Below are positions 18,470 to 28,064 of a stretch of 64,000 bases of DNA, piece by piece (position 1 is the first letter of the stretch; every line of letters starts with the position of its first letter). The stretch lies in NCBI RefSeq assembly GCF_000967545.1, contig NZ_JXXV01000028.1:1-64000 (forward strand), given 5' to 3'. The notes below the pieces were generated by a model. The model was given only the letters and a program-made list of their open reading frames with translations. It was not told the DNA's origin and searched no databases. The translations under genes were made by a program, and so were the position numbers. This DNA is from Vibrio galatheae. GTDB lineage: Bacteria > Pseudomonadota > Gammaproteobacteria > Enterobacterales > Vibrionaceae.

Positions 18470-19426
18470 TTATGGGTGATTTTTGACGTTCAACATACGT
18501 TTATCAGCTTCGTGAACCAAAGACTCTAGGGTTGTATTGTGATCCACCTTTGACGAAGCGACGCCAACACTAAACTCAATTTTATATGGGTTGGAAACGT
18601 CACTATTAAATGTCCGGATGGATTTAGCGAAACGTTCTATCGCAACATTTGCCACCACTTCTGTCGTTCCAGACATCAACACCACAAACTCATCTCCTCC
18701 CATACGAGCAATAAGATCTGACTCTCTAAATGATCTCTGCAGTAATTGGGTGAACTGTTGCAATGTATGATCACCAAACTGATGACCATATTGGTCATTG
18801 ATTTGCTTGAAATTATCAAGATCAAAATAGGCGACTGAAACTGGAAAGCCGCCAAAACGGCAATACTCTAGCAGCTTTTCCCCCAGAGTACGGAACCCAC
18901 GCCTGTTGGATATTTCGGTCAAGGGATCGGTGGTTGCTGTGACTCGAGTGGCAAGTTCTTGCTCAACCAGTTTAGCTAGGTCAATTAAGTCCTTGATTTG
19001 TTCGGCATCAATTTGGCGAGGCTTGGTATCACTAATACATAAGGTCCCTAAAACCGAGTGATCGTGATAAACCAAAGGCACTCCCGCGTAAAAACGAATC
19101 CCCTCGTCACCCAAAACAGCAGGATTGTCAGAAAAGCGCTCATCTAACGTCGCATCTTCAACTATCATAGGTTGGGTATCAAGGATAGTATGACCACAAA
19201 ATGAAACGTCTCGATCGGTCTCTTGGACGTCAATACCAAAACAAGACTTAAACCACTGCCGATCACTATCAATCAGGCTGACAACGGCAATTGGTACATC
19301 GAATAACCGTTTCGCTAAACGGGTCACGCGATCAAAACGCTCTTCATCAGCCGTGTCCAAGATTCTTAGCTTCTTAAGGTCCGCGAGGCGTTGCTGTTCA
19401 TTGTCTGGCTTGTTAGGTACTTGCAT
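18470..19426 (-). CDS. GAF-GGDEF diguanylate cyclase
   Basis: A soluble 318-aa protein that probably makes c-di-GMP. A GAF domain spans residues about 20-155 (with DVSFCGHTIL and FYAGVPLV) and a GGDEF domain about 165-315. The active-site loop is an intact GGDEF, and an RESD inhibitory site lies 5 residues before it, so product feedback is likely. No membrane segment is present, so the GAF domain is the likely sensor, perhaps of a small ligand or redox state. Monocistronic. Confidence 0.9.
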   Translation of the reverse strand: MQVPNKPDNEQQRLADLKKLRILDTADEERFDRVTRLAKRLFDVPIAVVSLIDSDRQWFKSCFGIDVQETDRDVSFCGHTILDTQPMIVEDATLDERFSDNPAVLGDEGIRFYAGVPLVYHDHSVLGTLCISDTKPRQIDAEQIKDLIDLAKLVEQELATRVTATTDPLTEISNRRGFRTLGEKLLEYCRFGGFPVSVAYFDLDNFKQINDQYGHQFGDHTLQQFTQLLQRSFRESDLIARMGGDEFVVLMSGTTEVVANVAIERFAKSIRTFNSDVSNPYKIEFSVGVASSKVDHNTTLESLVHEADKRMLNVKNHP

Positions 19427-19515
19427 TTAATCATCAAATTTTTTGCACCAATATACCCAAAATTCTAGCATTTGATTGGGAAGTTGCCCTAGGAGAGGCG
19501 GATAAATTTGCAGGC

Positions 19516-19583
19516 AAACGAGCGTTGCATCCCAATATTCATGCCTGATATGGAACGGCGCGAGTATGCTACAACGCTCGTTT
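19516..19583. repeat. 12-base inverted repeat with 44-base spacer
   Basis: AAACGAGCGTTG at 19516-19527 is perfectly complemented by CAACGCTCGTTT at 19572-19583. It lies between the end of the thiamine operon and the start of the GGDEF gene. The loop is long for a classical terminator, and no clean T-tract follows on either strand. Confidence 0.7.
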
Positions 19584-19595
19584 CACGCAATAAAA

Positions 19596-20261
19596 TTACC
19601 AGTTAACATCAAGTCCTTGCTGCCAAAACGCGACCTCCATTCGAGTGGCTGTTTTAAACACGTGAATTAAGTTCTGGCCACGAGGACTATTGAGATCTAC
19701 CTCAGCAAGCAACTGATTAAAATGTTCCGCACCTTGCAAGACACCCGCCTGGAACTCCGCGCCTCCATATAACTCAATCCAACTTCGATATGGATTGCCC
19801 TCAATCTTAGTGTCACGACTCTCGATAAGCGCTTTGCCAATCACAGCATAGCCTATAGAACATGGTGCTAAAGCGGCATACAGCTCAACTAAATCACCTG
19901 TCATACCGGCATCGAGAACATAGCGCGTATACGCGACCGTCCCCACGTCCTCCGGTTCTATTTCCAAATCAGATTCGCTTATTCCCCACTTAGCGCAATA
20001 GGTGACATGATGGGCAATCTCTGAATCGAGCAAGGCATTCACACTAGGCAGGGCGCGACGCATGTCGGACAAATTACGTGCTTTGTAAATCGCCAATGCA
20101 TAAGCTCGGGCGTACTGTTTAAGGAATAGAAAATCCTGCTTTAAATAGTGCAGAAAACATGGCTGGGCCAAAGTCCCTAACGCCAGTTGTTGAACGAACG
20201 AATGCTCGGTGTACTCTTGCCAATCCGAGGAGCAAGCGTCGATCAAGTCTTGATAGGTCAT
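19596..20261 (-). CDS. tenA: thiaminase II / aminopyrimidine aminohydrolase
   Basis: TenA-family helical enzyme (221 aa) that salvages pyrimidine from degraded thiamine by hydrolysing aminopyrimidine. The catalytic Cys134 is in LAPCSIGYAV, and a C-terminal Glu (RMEVAFWQQG) completes the site. Its ATG overlaps the stop codon of the upstream binding-protein gene (TGATG), so the two are coupled. As last gene of the TPP-riboswitch operon it should convert the imported precursor to HMP for ThiD. Confidence 0.92.
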   Translation of the reverse strand: MTYQDLIDACSSDWQEYTEHSFVQQLALGTLAQPCFLHYLKQDFLFLKQYARAYALAIYKARNLSDMRRALPSVNALLDSEIAHHVTYCAKWGISESDLEIEPEDVGTVAYTRYVLDAGMTGDLVELYAALAPCSIGYAVIGKALIESRDTKIEGNPYRSWIELYGGAEFQAGVLQGAEHFNQLLAEVDLNSPRGQNLIHVFKTATRMEVAFWQQGLDVNW

Positions 20262-21211
20262 CAGTAAAACTCCGGAACGTAATCCACCGCTTTTGGCAAG
20301 GTTTTGATCAATTTCTGCGAATACATAAACTCGGCATAATCATCGTAACGCTTTCGGTCCACCGCAGATGGACGCAACGCAAAGCGGGTTAAAGTGTCAT
20401 TCCATGCACGTTGATTAAGTTCATTATTGAGTGTATCTGGCGAATAGGCGACGAACTCCTGCCAAGATGCTTGAGGATGATTAACAATGTAGGTGGTAGC
20501 TTGCTCTAACGCTTTATTAAACGCTTTAATCGCTTGTGTATCATGATGTTTGGCATTCGCAACAAACACCAGCTCATCATAAGCAGGTACACCGTATTCT
20601 TCCGGGAAAAACGCCTTTGATTGGTAGCCTTCTAACGCCAACTGGTTGGTTTCAAAATTACGTAGTCCTCCCCAAATAGCGTCCACCTTACCCGACGCAA
20701 GTGAGGACGACAGCGCCCAACCGACATTAATGATATTGACGTCAGAGAACTCAACGCCCTGTTGTCTCAGCATGGTTCCGATTGTCGCTTCTTCGTTGCC
20801 CGCGATGGCGATTCCTATGTTCTTACCTTTTAAGTCCGCCAGTGTGTTATTTTCACCGTTATCAAGCACCATCAGAGTGTTTAACGGGGTAGCAATCAAG
20901 GTAGCGGTACGAATCAGTGGTAAACCCGCGGCGACATCTATGGTTAGGCTCGGCTGATAAGAAATTGCCAAGTCGATATTGCCAGCTGCTACCAATTTAG
21001 GAGGCATACTTGGATCTGCGGGCTCTTGGATTTCAACCTCAACCCCCTGTTGCTCAAAATAGCCACGCTGTTTGGCGATGACAATTGGCCCGTGGTTCGG
21101 GTTAACAAACCAGTCTAGCATCAGAGTCAGTTTTTTATCTTGTGCCAGTACGTTAGCTGACAATAGTGAGGTAGCAAGTGCCAATGCACTGATTTTTAGC
21201 GTTGTTTTCAC
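20261..21211 (-). CDS. thiY: ABC transporter substrate-binding protein for thiamine precursor (NMT1/ThiY type)
   Basis: Periplasmic binding protein of 316 aa in the NMT1/THI5-like family that binds N-formyl-aminopyrimidine or related thiamine precursors. A signal peptide ends at ANVLA near residue 23. The family start DWFVNPNHGPIVIAKQRGYF and the QPSLTIDVAAGLP segment are present. I chose GTG at 21211, which has an AAAGGA site and leaves a standard signal peptide. It sits between permease and tenA genes under a TPP riboswitch. Confidence 0.88.
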   Translation of the reverse strand: MKTTLKISALALATSLLSANVLAQDKKLTLMLDWFVNPNHGPIVIAKQRGYFEQQGVEVEIQEPADPSMPPKLVAAGNIDLAISYQPSLTIDVAAGLPLIRTATLIATPLNTLMVLDNGENNTLADLKGKNIGIAIAGNEEATIGTMLRQQGVEFSDVNIINVGWALSSSLASGKVDAIWGGLRNFETNQLALEGYQSKAFFPEEYGVPAYDELVFVANAKHHDTQAIKAFNKALEQATTYIVNHPQASWQEFVAYSPDTLNNELNQRAWNDTLTRFALRPSAVDRKRYDDYAEFMYSQKLIKTLPKAVDYVPEFY

Positions 21212-21225
21212 GGTGTGTCCTTTCT

Positions 21226-22026
21226 TTATTGATTTTCCCAAGGAATAAATGTTTTAAGTAATTGATCAGTAACGAAATAAAGCGTTACCGAAAGCAGTGC
21301 AAGGATAAATAATGCGGCAAACATTTCGTCGATGAGCATACGAGCGTTGGCTTGAAGCATCAGATAACCAAGACCGGCACTCGAGCCAACCCATTCGCCC
21401 ACCACAGCACCAATTGGCGCTATTACCACGGCAACGCGAATGCCAGATGCCAAGGTAGGTAACGCTGCAGGCAATTGAATATGCCTCAACAATTGCCATT
21501 TACTGGCACCCATCGTTTTCGCCAGATCCAAATACCCTGAAGGTGTATTGCGTAAGCCGTCGTAACAACACGTTGTCACCGGGAAGAAGATGATGATTGC
21601 CGCCATCACCACTTTCGACGCAATGCCATACCCAAGCCACAGCATTAATATCGGCGCGATGGCGAACACCGGAATCGCCTGACTGGCGATCAAGATTGGC
21701 AGCAACCAGCGTTTAAGCGGTTTGAATAACAGCATCTGTAGCGCAAAAATCATCCCCATCGACAGTCCCAGCGCTAAGCCAAGGATGATCTCCTGCCCTG
21801 TCACTAAGGTGTGTTTGAACAACACATCAAAACGCGTAACAAGACAGGTAAAAACATCAAGCGGTGCTGGCAAGATAAAACTCGGCATGGCAAACACCAT
21901 CACAATGGCTTGCCAAATTGCCAAAATAAGCAACAAACTGGTTGCAATGCGGATCATTGGCCACGCGCGCGTATCTCGCGTTGTTTGATTTGACAAAGCA
22001 AGTCTAGGCTTAGCGACACTATTCAT
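21226..22026 (-). CDS. thiX: ABC transporter permease for thiamine precursor
   Basis: A 266-aa inner-membrane permease with about six helices and the EAA-type coupling loop (DLAKTMGASKWQLLRHIQLPAALPT is the region, about residues 165-190). It overlaps the ATPase gene by 8 bases at its start. With thiY and thiZ it forms the importer; the symbol is by analogy with the ThiXYZ system. Confidence 0.87.
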   Translation of the reverse strand: MNSVAKPRLALSNQTTRDTRAWPMIRIATSLLLILAIWQAIVMVFAMPSFILPAPLDVFTCLVTRFDVLFKHTLVTGQEIILGLALGLSMGMIFALQMLLFKPLKRWLLPILIASQAIPVFAIAPILMLWLGYGIASKVVMAAIIIFFPVTTCCYDGLRNTPSGYLDLAKTMGASKWQLLRHIQLPAALPTLASGIRVAVVIAPIGAVVGEWVGSSAGLGYLMLQANARMLIDEMFAALFILALLSVTLYFVTDQLLKTFIPWENQ

Positions 22027-22765
22027 AATCTCGCTCCAACCTAGTCAAAATACTTTGCTGCACGGCTGCGCACTCTGCGTCAAACGCTCTCGGAGGCACA
22101 GAAGTAGGCATCTCTAATGGCGATGCATAAGCAGGATGTCCTTGCAGCAGATAGACCGCATCCGATAGACGTACCGCTTCGTGCGGGTCGTGGGTTATCA
22201 AAACGACCGTTTTTCCTGTTAGTAATTGAGCAGACAGGGTTTGTAGCTTGTGACGAGTGACCGCATCGAGCGCCGAAAAAGGTTCATCCATCAACACGAT
22301 TGGCTTGTCTTGCATGAGTGTGCGAGCCAAAGCAACTCTTTGGCGCATCCCTCCCGATAATTGAGCCGGCATCGTATCGCAATGTTGAGCAAGGCCAACT
22401 TGTTCAAGTAATTGTAAAGCCCTTGCCCTACTCATTTTCTGCGTGCCAAACTTACGGCTTAGCATTACGTTATCTATGACATTCAGCCAAGGCAGCAACA
22501 GATCTTGCTGTGCCATATAGGCGATGTGGCCCAACAGATGTCTATCTTGGCTAAGCACCATCTCGCCATGCCACTCAACTTGGTTATCCAGCAAGCCTGC
22601 CAAGTAGCGCAGTAAGGTGGTTTTTCCGCAGCCACTTTGACCAAGCAGACTGGTCCATTTTCCTGCCGCGAGCGTTATGTTCACATTTGCGAGTGTCGCA
22701 ACTGAGTTGTCTAAATAACGCAATTGCCCACCTTTGAGTTCGATGCCAAATGCTTCAGCGGACAT
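22019..22765 (-). CDS. thiZ: ABC transporter ATP-binding protein for thiamine precursor
   Basis: A 248-aa ABC ATPase. Walker A is LGQSGCGKTT near residue 50, the signature is LSGGMRQR, Walker B is IVLMDEPFSALD and the switch His is in VLITHDPHE. The ATG at 22765 overlaps the last 11 bases of thiD, suggesting translational coupling; a longer open frame lies wholly inside thiD and is not needed. It energises the ThiXY permease. Confidence 0.88.
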   Translation of the reverse strand: MSAEAFGIELKGGQLRYLDNSVATLANVNITLAAGKWTSLLGQSGCGKTTLLRYLAGLLDNQVEWHGEMVLSQDRHLLGHIAYMAQQDLLLPWLNVIDNVMLSRKFGTQKMSRARALQLLEQVGLAQHCDTMPAQLSGGMRQRVALARTLMQDKPIVLMDEPFSALDAVTRHKLQTLSAQLLTGKTVVLITHDPHEAVRLSDAVYLLQGHPAYASPLEMPTSVPPRAFDAECAAVQQSILTRLERDYE

Positions 22766-23585
22766 TAGTGTGCCCACAGAAGAAGTGATGTACTGGCCCA
22801 TGCCCGTTACCGACATTAAGTTGATCAGCATGCGCGATGGCTTGAGAGATGTACTGTTTGCCAAGGTAAACCGCTTTATGCAAGCGATTCCCTTGAGCAA
22901 GGTAGGAGGCGATAGCCGAAGAGAGCGTACAACCCGTGCCGTGAGTGTTTTCAGTTGCCACTCGCTTTGCACTCAGCAGTTCACTGTTCTCCTGCTCAAT
23001 AAGAAGATCATTGCTGTTGTCATCGCACTCAAGGTGACCTCCTTTGAGCAGCACCGCTTTGGCACCGAGCGCACGTAGCGATTCAATCATCGCTCCCATT
23101 TGATCTTCATTTTGCGGAGCTTCACAGCCAATCAGAGCCTCGCCTTCAGGGAGATTTGGCGTGATGAGATCAGCTAGAGGCAGCAGTTCTTCTTTAAGTG
23201 TGGAAATGGCGGACTGCTGCAACAACAAATCTCCACTGGTGGCCACCATAACTGGGTCGACCACAAGATACTTAGGCTGGTATTGGCGGATTTTAGCCGC
23301 GACCACTTTGATAATATCGCTGTCCGCCAGCATGCCAACTTTGACAGCGACCACGTTGAGATCAGTAAACACGGCATCAAGCTGGCTTTTGATATGTTCA
23401 AGAGGTATCGGGTGAATGGCGCTGACGCCTAGCGTGTTTTGCGATGTGATCGCAGTAATAACGGAACAAGCATAGCTACCCGTAGCAGATATGGCCTTAA
23501 TGTCGGCTTGAATACCCGCGCCGCCACCGCTGTCGGATCCCGCGATGGTTAATACAATGGGTGTGATGTCTTGTGAATGTGGCAT
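22755..23585 (-). CDS. thiD: hydroxymethylpyrimidine / phosphomethylpyrimidine kinase
   Basis: Ribokinase-fold kinase (276 aa) that phosphorylates HMP and then HMP-P for thiamine synthesis. N-terminal GSDSGGGAGIQADIK with the HMP-binding region, a central VKVGML, and the C-terminal anion-hole motif THGTGCTLSSAIA are all intact. It is the first gene after the TPP riboswitch and the first of five in the operon, so salvaged pyrimidine delivered by ThiXYZ and TenA is used at once. Confidence 0.95.
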   Translation of the reverse strand: MPHSQDITPIVLTIAGSDSGGGAGIQADIKAISATGSYACSVITAITSQNTLGVSAIHPIPLEHIKSQLDAVFTDLNVVAVKVGMLADSDIIKVVAAKIRQYQPKYLVVDPVMVATSGDLLLQQSAISTLKEELLPLADLITPNLPEGEALIGCEAPQNEDQMGAMIESLRALGAKAVLLKGGHLECDDNSNDLLIEQENSELLSAKRVATENTHGTGCTLSSAIASYLAQGNRLHKAVYLGKQYISQAIAHADQLNVGNGHGPVHHFFCGHTNVR

Positions 23586-23699
23586 AGATGCTCCTATTAC
23601 AAGACGTATAGGAACTCTCGACCACGAAAAGAAAGCGAAGGAAAACTGGCTTGTTCATCGAATGCGAGCGCACTAACTACAAAGAGGCGTTAGTGCCTA

Positions 23700-23790
23700 T
23701 AGTTCCCTACGTCAGTGCTAACTGAATCAGGTTCAACGGGTCTCGCTTTGCGATCTCAGCCCTTTCCAAACAGGTTAGGCTCCCCGACTA
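23700..23790 (-). ncRNA. TPP riboswitch (THI element)
   Basis: Read on the minus strand, the conserved blocks of the aptamer appear in order: GGGGAGCC, then GGGCTGAGA, then ACCCGTTGAACCTGAT, then GTTAGCACTGACGTAGGGAA. It lies in the thiD leader about 115 bases before the ATG. Binding of thiamine pyrophosphate should lower expression of the whole thiD-tenA operon. Confidence 0.96.
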
Positions 23791-23858
23791 TTTGCGCTGA
23801 TAATAGCAATAAAAGTCCTTCTATTGCAGCACTTATTTTACTCGCTCGACCAATCAAT

Positions 23859-23887
23859 TTGATTGCTACTCAGACTAAATATGATAT
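23859..23887 (+). promoter_or_regulatory. candidate sigma-70 promoter of the HDOD gene
   Basis: TTGATT and TGATAT are separated by 17 bases. The -10 box lies about 80 bases before the HDOD start codon. Assigned by eye only. Confidence 0.4.
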
Positions 23888-23965
23888 TGAGTGCGTATAT
23901 TTTTTGTATTAGACAAAAATAGTGAACTATATTCATTGAGCTCACAATAATTATAGGAGAAGGCT

Positions 23966-24799
23966 ATGAGTCAGGAAGCACTATTATCTCGTTTGAACGA
24001 GTTGCCGCGCATTCAAAAAGTTCTTCAAGAACTGTTAGATATGGTCAACCAAGAGGAAGTGGACTTTGGTCAGTTATCGAAAAAAATATCAACAGATCAA
24101 GTTCTTAGTGCACGTCTGTTACGCATGGCGAACTCTGCACACTTTGGCAGCAGTAAAACCATCTCTTCGGTGAGTGAGGCCCTGCTCCGCGTCGGGACAG
24201 GCCCAGTACGTACCTTAGTCGTCGCCTCTGTATTATCTAGCGCTTTTCCTAAAATCCGCACACTCGATATGGATCGCTACTGGGAAGAAACGTTCGAAGT
24301 ATCGATCATCGCGAGTAAGATCGCTGAAGAAACCGGAATGGACAGTAATGAAGTTTTTACGACCGGTATTTTGCACAATATTGGCGAGTTGATGATTCAC
24401 ACCTTAGTGCCTAACGAGGCACAAATCATAGCCGCGCGTGCTGAGGCTGGCGAAGATCCTATCGCAGTGCAAGAAGAAATCCTTGATATCACCGCCCCCA
24501 CATTAGGAGCTAAGCTCGCCAAAACATGGAAATTCCCCGATACCATGGTCGATGCCATCGCCAACTATGCCGACCCGCGCGATGCAGAAATTTCACCTAA
24601 GATGGCGACCACTTTGCATTTTGCACGTTCTATCCATCGCGATTGGGATGAGTTGGAAAGTGAAGAAGTGAAAGCTCGCTATCTCGCGGAACATCCAGAT
24701 TCTCGCCTTTTGCATATCTCAGCCGCATTTGCACCCAATGTGGATAAGTTCCGAGGCAACGGACGCGATTTAGCTGCACAGCTCAACGCTGCTGCTTAA
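23966..24799 (+). CDS. HDOD domain signalling protein
   Basis: A 277-aa cytoplasmic protein made almost wholly of an HDOD domain (residues about 15-215), related to HD phosphohydrolases but without the full HD metal motif. Features include LSARLLRMANSAHFG and a TTGILHNIGELMI helix where HD proteins carry their His-Asp pair. A TAGGAGAAGG ribosome site precedes the ATG. HDOD proteins act as signalling adaptors in motility and stress pathways; a specific role is not visible here. Monocistronic. Confidence 0.85.
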   Translation: MSQEALLSRLNELPRIQKVLQELLDMVNQEEVDFGQLSKKISTDQVLSARLLRMANSAHFGSSKTISSVSEALLRVGTGPVRTLVVASVLSSAFPKIRTLDMDRYWEETFEVSIIASKIAEETGMDSNEVFTTGILHNIGELMIHTLVPNEAQIIAARAEAGEDPIAVQEEILDITAPTLGAKLAKTWKFPDTMVDAIANYADPRDAEISPKMATTLHFARSIHRDWDELESEEVKARYLAEHPDSRLLHISAAFAPNVDKFRGNGRDLAAQLNAAA

Positions 24800-24836
24800 G
24801 GTCTCTGTAACGGGACATCATCGCGACTAAACAAAA

Positions 24837-24864
24837 ACGCCACTCGCGGTTCGGCAAGTGGCGT
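24837..24864 (-). terminator. intrinsic terminator of the SpoU methyltransferase gene
   Basis: ACGCCACT and AGTGGCGT form an 8-base stem; the 12-base loop may pair further. The minus strand continues with TTTTGTTT. It lies 51 bases after the methyltransferase stop. Confidence 0.75.
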
Positions 24865-24915
24865 GGATTGAGTCGAACTCTTGCTGCGACGAAATGTGTT
24901 TTGGTCTTGTTTGTC

Positions 24916-25650
24916 TTAGTTATGCTGTCTGCGTAAGTTGTCCAAAATAATCCCAGTCGCCATGGCGACATTCAAAGACTCAGCGCCACCGAAAGCAGGA
25001 ATGGTAATTTTATCCGTCACATACTGCGCGGCCTGCTGGCGAATACCGTGAGACTCACTGCCCATAAGTAGGATTCCCTGTGCAGCAAAGTCCGTTTTAT
25101 GTACGCTTTCACCTTCTAAAAACGCACCGTATACCGGCAAATTTGACTGCGCTAAATAGTTAGGCAAATCGAGCTGGCTGACCGTGACACGACCAAAACT
25201 GCCCATAGTTGCACTGATGGTTTTTGGATTGTACGGATCGGCGCAATCTGTGCTGGCGACAATATGTTTAATACCGTACCAGTCAGCAACACGGATGATG
25301 GTGCCTAAATTACCAGGATCCGAAACACCATCTAACGCAATCATCAGCCCTTGTGCTCGCGGGATTTCAACGCTTGGGATTTCAACCACGGCAATGGCAG
25401 CGTTATTACTGACAAGTGTGCTCGCTTTGGTTAACTCATCTAACGAAGCTTCGATGCACTCAAATTGAGCCAGTTCGCTGCTATGCTGAGCAAGGAATTC
25501 ACTGGTCGCGAACACATGTTTGACCTTTAAATCACTGTTCACCAACTCAAGTACATTTTTTTCGCCTTGTACCAGAAACAAACCATGCGCCTTACGCTGT
25601 TTCTTTTGGCCAAGGGCACGAAGTAATTTAAGTTGGTTTTTCGAAATCAT
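24916..25650 (-). CDS. SpoU/TrmH-family RNA 2'-O-methyltransferase
   Basis: A 244-aa SPOUT methyltransferase. An N-terminal substrate-binding L30e-like part (residues 1-95) precedes the knot domain with motif 1 (LDGVSDPGNLGTIIRVADW), motif 2 (LLMGSESHGI) and motif 3 (IPAFGGAESLNVAMATGI). These bind S-adenosylmethionine and the target ribose. The ATG at 25650 has a GGAAA site; the longer open frame is not family-like. It probably modifies rRNA or tRNA; it resembles RlmB/TsnR-type proteins and the exact target is unknown. Confidence 0.87.
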   Translation of the reverse strand: MISKNQLKLLRALGQKKQRKAHGLFLVQGEKNVLELVNSDLKVKHVFATSEFLAQHSSELAQFECIEASLDELTKASTLVSNNAAIAVVEIPSVEIPRAQGLMIALDGVSDPGNLGTIIRVADWYGIKHIVASTDCADPYNPKTISATMGSFGRVTVSQLDLPNYLAQSNLPVYGAFLEGESVHKTDFAAQGILLMGSESHGIRQQAAQYVTDKITIPAFGGAESLNVAMATGIILDNLRRQHN

Positions 25651-25732
25651 AGTTTTTCCAGAGTGAATACAGGCAATCGCAAAATGTAAGCGCGGCAATT
25701 ATAGAGTAAAGCTATGTCGAGCTAAAGGGCTG

Positions 25733-26686
25733 TTAACCGCAATACAACCCTTTAATCGTCTCTCTTAGCCACTTGATTTTGGGATTGCGATTGTTACGTT
25801 TATGCCAAATCATCGTAAATGGGATCATAAGCTTGTCTAGCTGTTGATCTTCAAGAGGAATAGGCAGTGCCACCAAATCTGGATGTAACTGTTGACAATA
25901 GCTCTGGCAATATTTGGGCGCTGTCGTCAGCATGTCGTGACCCGCTTTTTCTGCCACGAACAACGCCTGCTCAAAGCTCGACATGGTTAGATTAACATTG
26001 CGGCTAAGACCCAGTTCTATCAAAATTTCATCCAGTGCCCAGCTCTCGCTCTTTTCCCAGATAACATTAATATGCGGATAGCGTAAAAAGGTCGCCAAAT
26101 TCCACTCTTGTTCTAGAGCCGGGTGGTCTTTGCGCAGGTAAACCTTAGGTAGATCAGTAAACAACACTTCAAAATTAATGTAGTACGGCAGTAGATCAAG
26201 CGACTCTTTAGAACGCGGGTGACTCTCTCTGCCAGTAAAACCAATATCTACCTCGCCACGTGTGATTGCCTCGAGTGAGTCATAATCCCAGTTGGTAAAT
26301 TTGATCTTCGAATCGGGATAAGTTTGATGAATCCGCTTGGTTAACTCATCGACCATAATCAGCGATAACGGTGACTCAACCCCAAGGTTAAATCGCACCC
26401 CAGATGGCGCTTCATCTCCTCGGCGTGACACAATCTCACTGCCAATGAGCAGCCAGTCAGACAAACTCGCTTCCATGCTGCTCGCCAGCGGTGTTGGACG
26501 CAAACCTTGCGGCGTATTAACAAACAAAGGGTCATCAAACCAATCGCGCAGCTTACTTAACGATTTACTGACCGTGGAAGGCGTTACGTTAAGTTTCTTT
26601 GCGGTTTTGGTGACGCTCAACTCTTGAAGCAACAGCTGGAGTGTGAGCAATAAATTGAGATCAAGACGTGCAAGAGATTTCTTCAT
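25733..26686 (-). CDS. yidZ: LysR-family regulator YidZ
   Basis: A 317-aa LysR regulator. The N-terminal winged helix ([21 protein letters not shown]) and the effector domain match E. coli YidZ closely from memory, including [27 protein letters not shown] and a [22 protein letters not shown] end. I chose the second Met (26686) since YidZ proteins start MKKS; the first Met is 9 bases upstream. It overlaps the 3' end of mdtL, the same order as mdtL-yidZ in E. coli, so the pair is an ancient unit. In E. coli YidZ is linked to nitric oxide tolerance. Confidence 0.9.
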   Translation of the reverse strand: MKKSLARLDLNLLLTLQLLLQELSVTKTAKKLNVTPSTVSKSLSKLRDWFDDPLFVNTPQGLRPTPLASSMEASLSDWLLIGSEIVSRRGDEAPSGVRFNLGVESPLSLIMVDELTKRIHQTYPDSKIKFTNWDYDSLEAITRGEVDIGFTGRESHPRSKESLDLLPYYINFEVLFTDLPKVYLRKDHPALEQEWNLATFLRYPHINVIWEKSESWALDEILIELGLSRNVNLTMSSFEQALFVAEKAGHDMLTTAPKYCQSYCQQLHPDLVALPIPLEDQQLDKLMIPFTMIWHKRNNRNPKIKWLRETIKGLYCG

Positions 26687-27857
26687 GGTGCTCACTACGT
26701 GGTTGATTTGAAACTAATAATATTAGACAGATACCTATTACGCCAGCCGCAACGAGTGCAATAAGCAACATATTGACCGCAGATACACCAAGCCAGGCCA
26801 TCAGCCAAATATACAAGGCTGAGCAACACACCTGTGCAATTCCCAGTACCGAACTTGCCAGCCCCGCCTTAATTGAGAACAGGCTCAATGCTTGGCTCAT
26901 CGCCACACCAAATCCCATTGAGAAGCCCATGCTTACTAGCGCAAAGCCAATCATATAAAGCGTCGAACTATCGCCATGCAAGTGAGCCGCGAGGATGACG
27001 ATAGCCGACATCAAACTGATAAGCTGAGAACCAAGCAGCAAGGTGGTTTGTTTGAAATAATTCAGTGCAACTGGCGCGGCGAACGAGGTAGTCATACCGA
27101 CCAAAGCCAACAGCGCCATTGCTGTTGAATATTGCCCACGAGTAAAGATAAGGGTTTCCATGACTATCATGGGCGAAGTATTCACATAAGTCAGGATTGC
27201 CGTTACCCCCAGCGAGGTAAACACCACGCGAGAAAGAAAGTAGCGCCCAAGCAGCAATTCGTTGTTCGTGTTAGCTGACTTTCCAGAGACCAAATCTAAG
27301 GGGCGTTTTACTAACGTTTCCGTCAGCACGAAACTGGCAATCAAACACACTAGGATTCCCATTGCTGCCATCGCACTAAATAGCACCGGCCACGGAAATT
27401 TGAGCATGATTAAATGGCCGATCACAGGCGCTAGCACAGGGATCATGCAGGTAATACCATTGAGCATAGAAAGCACTTTAGCACGTCTATGATCATCCAA
27501 GGTGTCGCGTAAAATCGCGAAAGCCACAACATAGCAACACCCCGCCCCCACACCTTGGAAAAAGCGCATATGCAAAAAAGTCTCACTGGTTTGCGCGCTG
27601 CCGCCAAGCCAAGAAGTGAGCGCAAAAATTGCCGCGCCAGCAATAGCGACAGGTTTACGCCCGCAACTGTCCGCTAGGCGACCAACAAACAACATGGTGA
27701 CAGCCATGCCCGACAAATAGATTGAAAAGGCCATGTGTAACTGTGATTCGCTTGCCGCCAAATCTTGAGCAATTTGCGGCAAGCCAACAAGGTAGAGATC
27801 AATCGCGGTTGGGTAGAGAAGTACAAAGGAGAAGGCGCACAAAAGAAATCGAGTCAT
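26661..27857 (-). CDS. mdtL: multidrug MFS exporter MdtL
   Basis: Twelve-helix major facilitator of the Bcr/MdtL group, 398 aa. The proton-antiporter segments [29 protein letters not shown] and [20 protein letters not shown] match E. coli MdtL nearly word for word as I recall it. The start at 27857 gives the same N-terminus as E. coli; two upstream in-frame Met codons extend it without homology. It should export drugs such as chloramphenicol. The gene is divergent from the HAD gene and overlaps yidZ. Confidence 0.9.
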   Translation of the reverse strand: MTRFLLCAFSFVLLYPTAIDLYLVGLPQIAQDLAASESQLHMAFSIYLSGMAVTMLFVGRLADSCGRKPVAIAGAAIFALTSWLGGSAQTSETFLHMRFFQGVGAGCCYVVAFAILRDTLDDHRRAKVLSMLNGITCMIPVLAPVIGHLIMLKFPWPVLFSAMAAMGILVCLIASFVLTETLVKRPLDLVSGKSANTNNELLLGRYFLSRVVFTSLGVTAILTYVNTSPMIVMETLIFTRGQYSTAMALLALVGMTTSFAAPVALNYFKQTTLLLGSQLISLMSAIVILAAHLHGDSSTLYMIGFALVSMGFSMGFGVAMSQALSLFSIKAGLASSVLGIAQVCCSALYIWLMAWLGVSAVNMLLIALVAAGVIGICLILLVSNQPRSEHHEEISCTS

Positions 27858-28064
27858 AGCTAGCTCACGGTTAAAATCAGATGTGAGCATCATATTCGAT
27901 AAGCCACACTTTGGCGTGTTGCCATTATGACAACGAGCATTTCCAATCACGACATTGGGTGACAAAACCTAACAGTCAATTGTCGGTTAACACTAGCTAT
28001 CTCACTGAAATTATAAATTAAGTTAATAAAATGGTTAGCTGCATTGATCACTGTGAAGAACATA

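Noticed and set aside
23715..23912. Plus-strand 65-codon frame over the thiD leader
   Set aside because: It covers the TPP riboswitch on the other strand, which fully explains the conservation.
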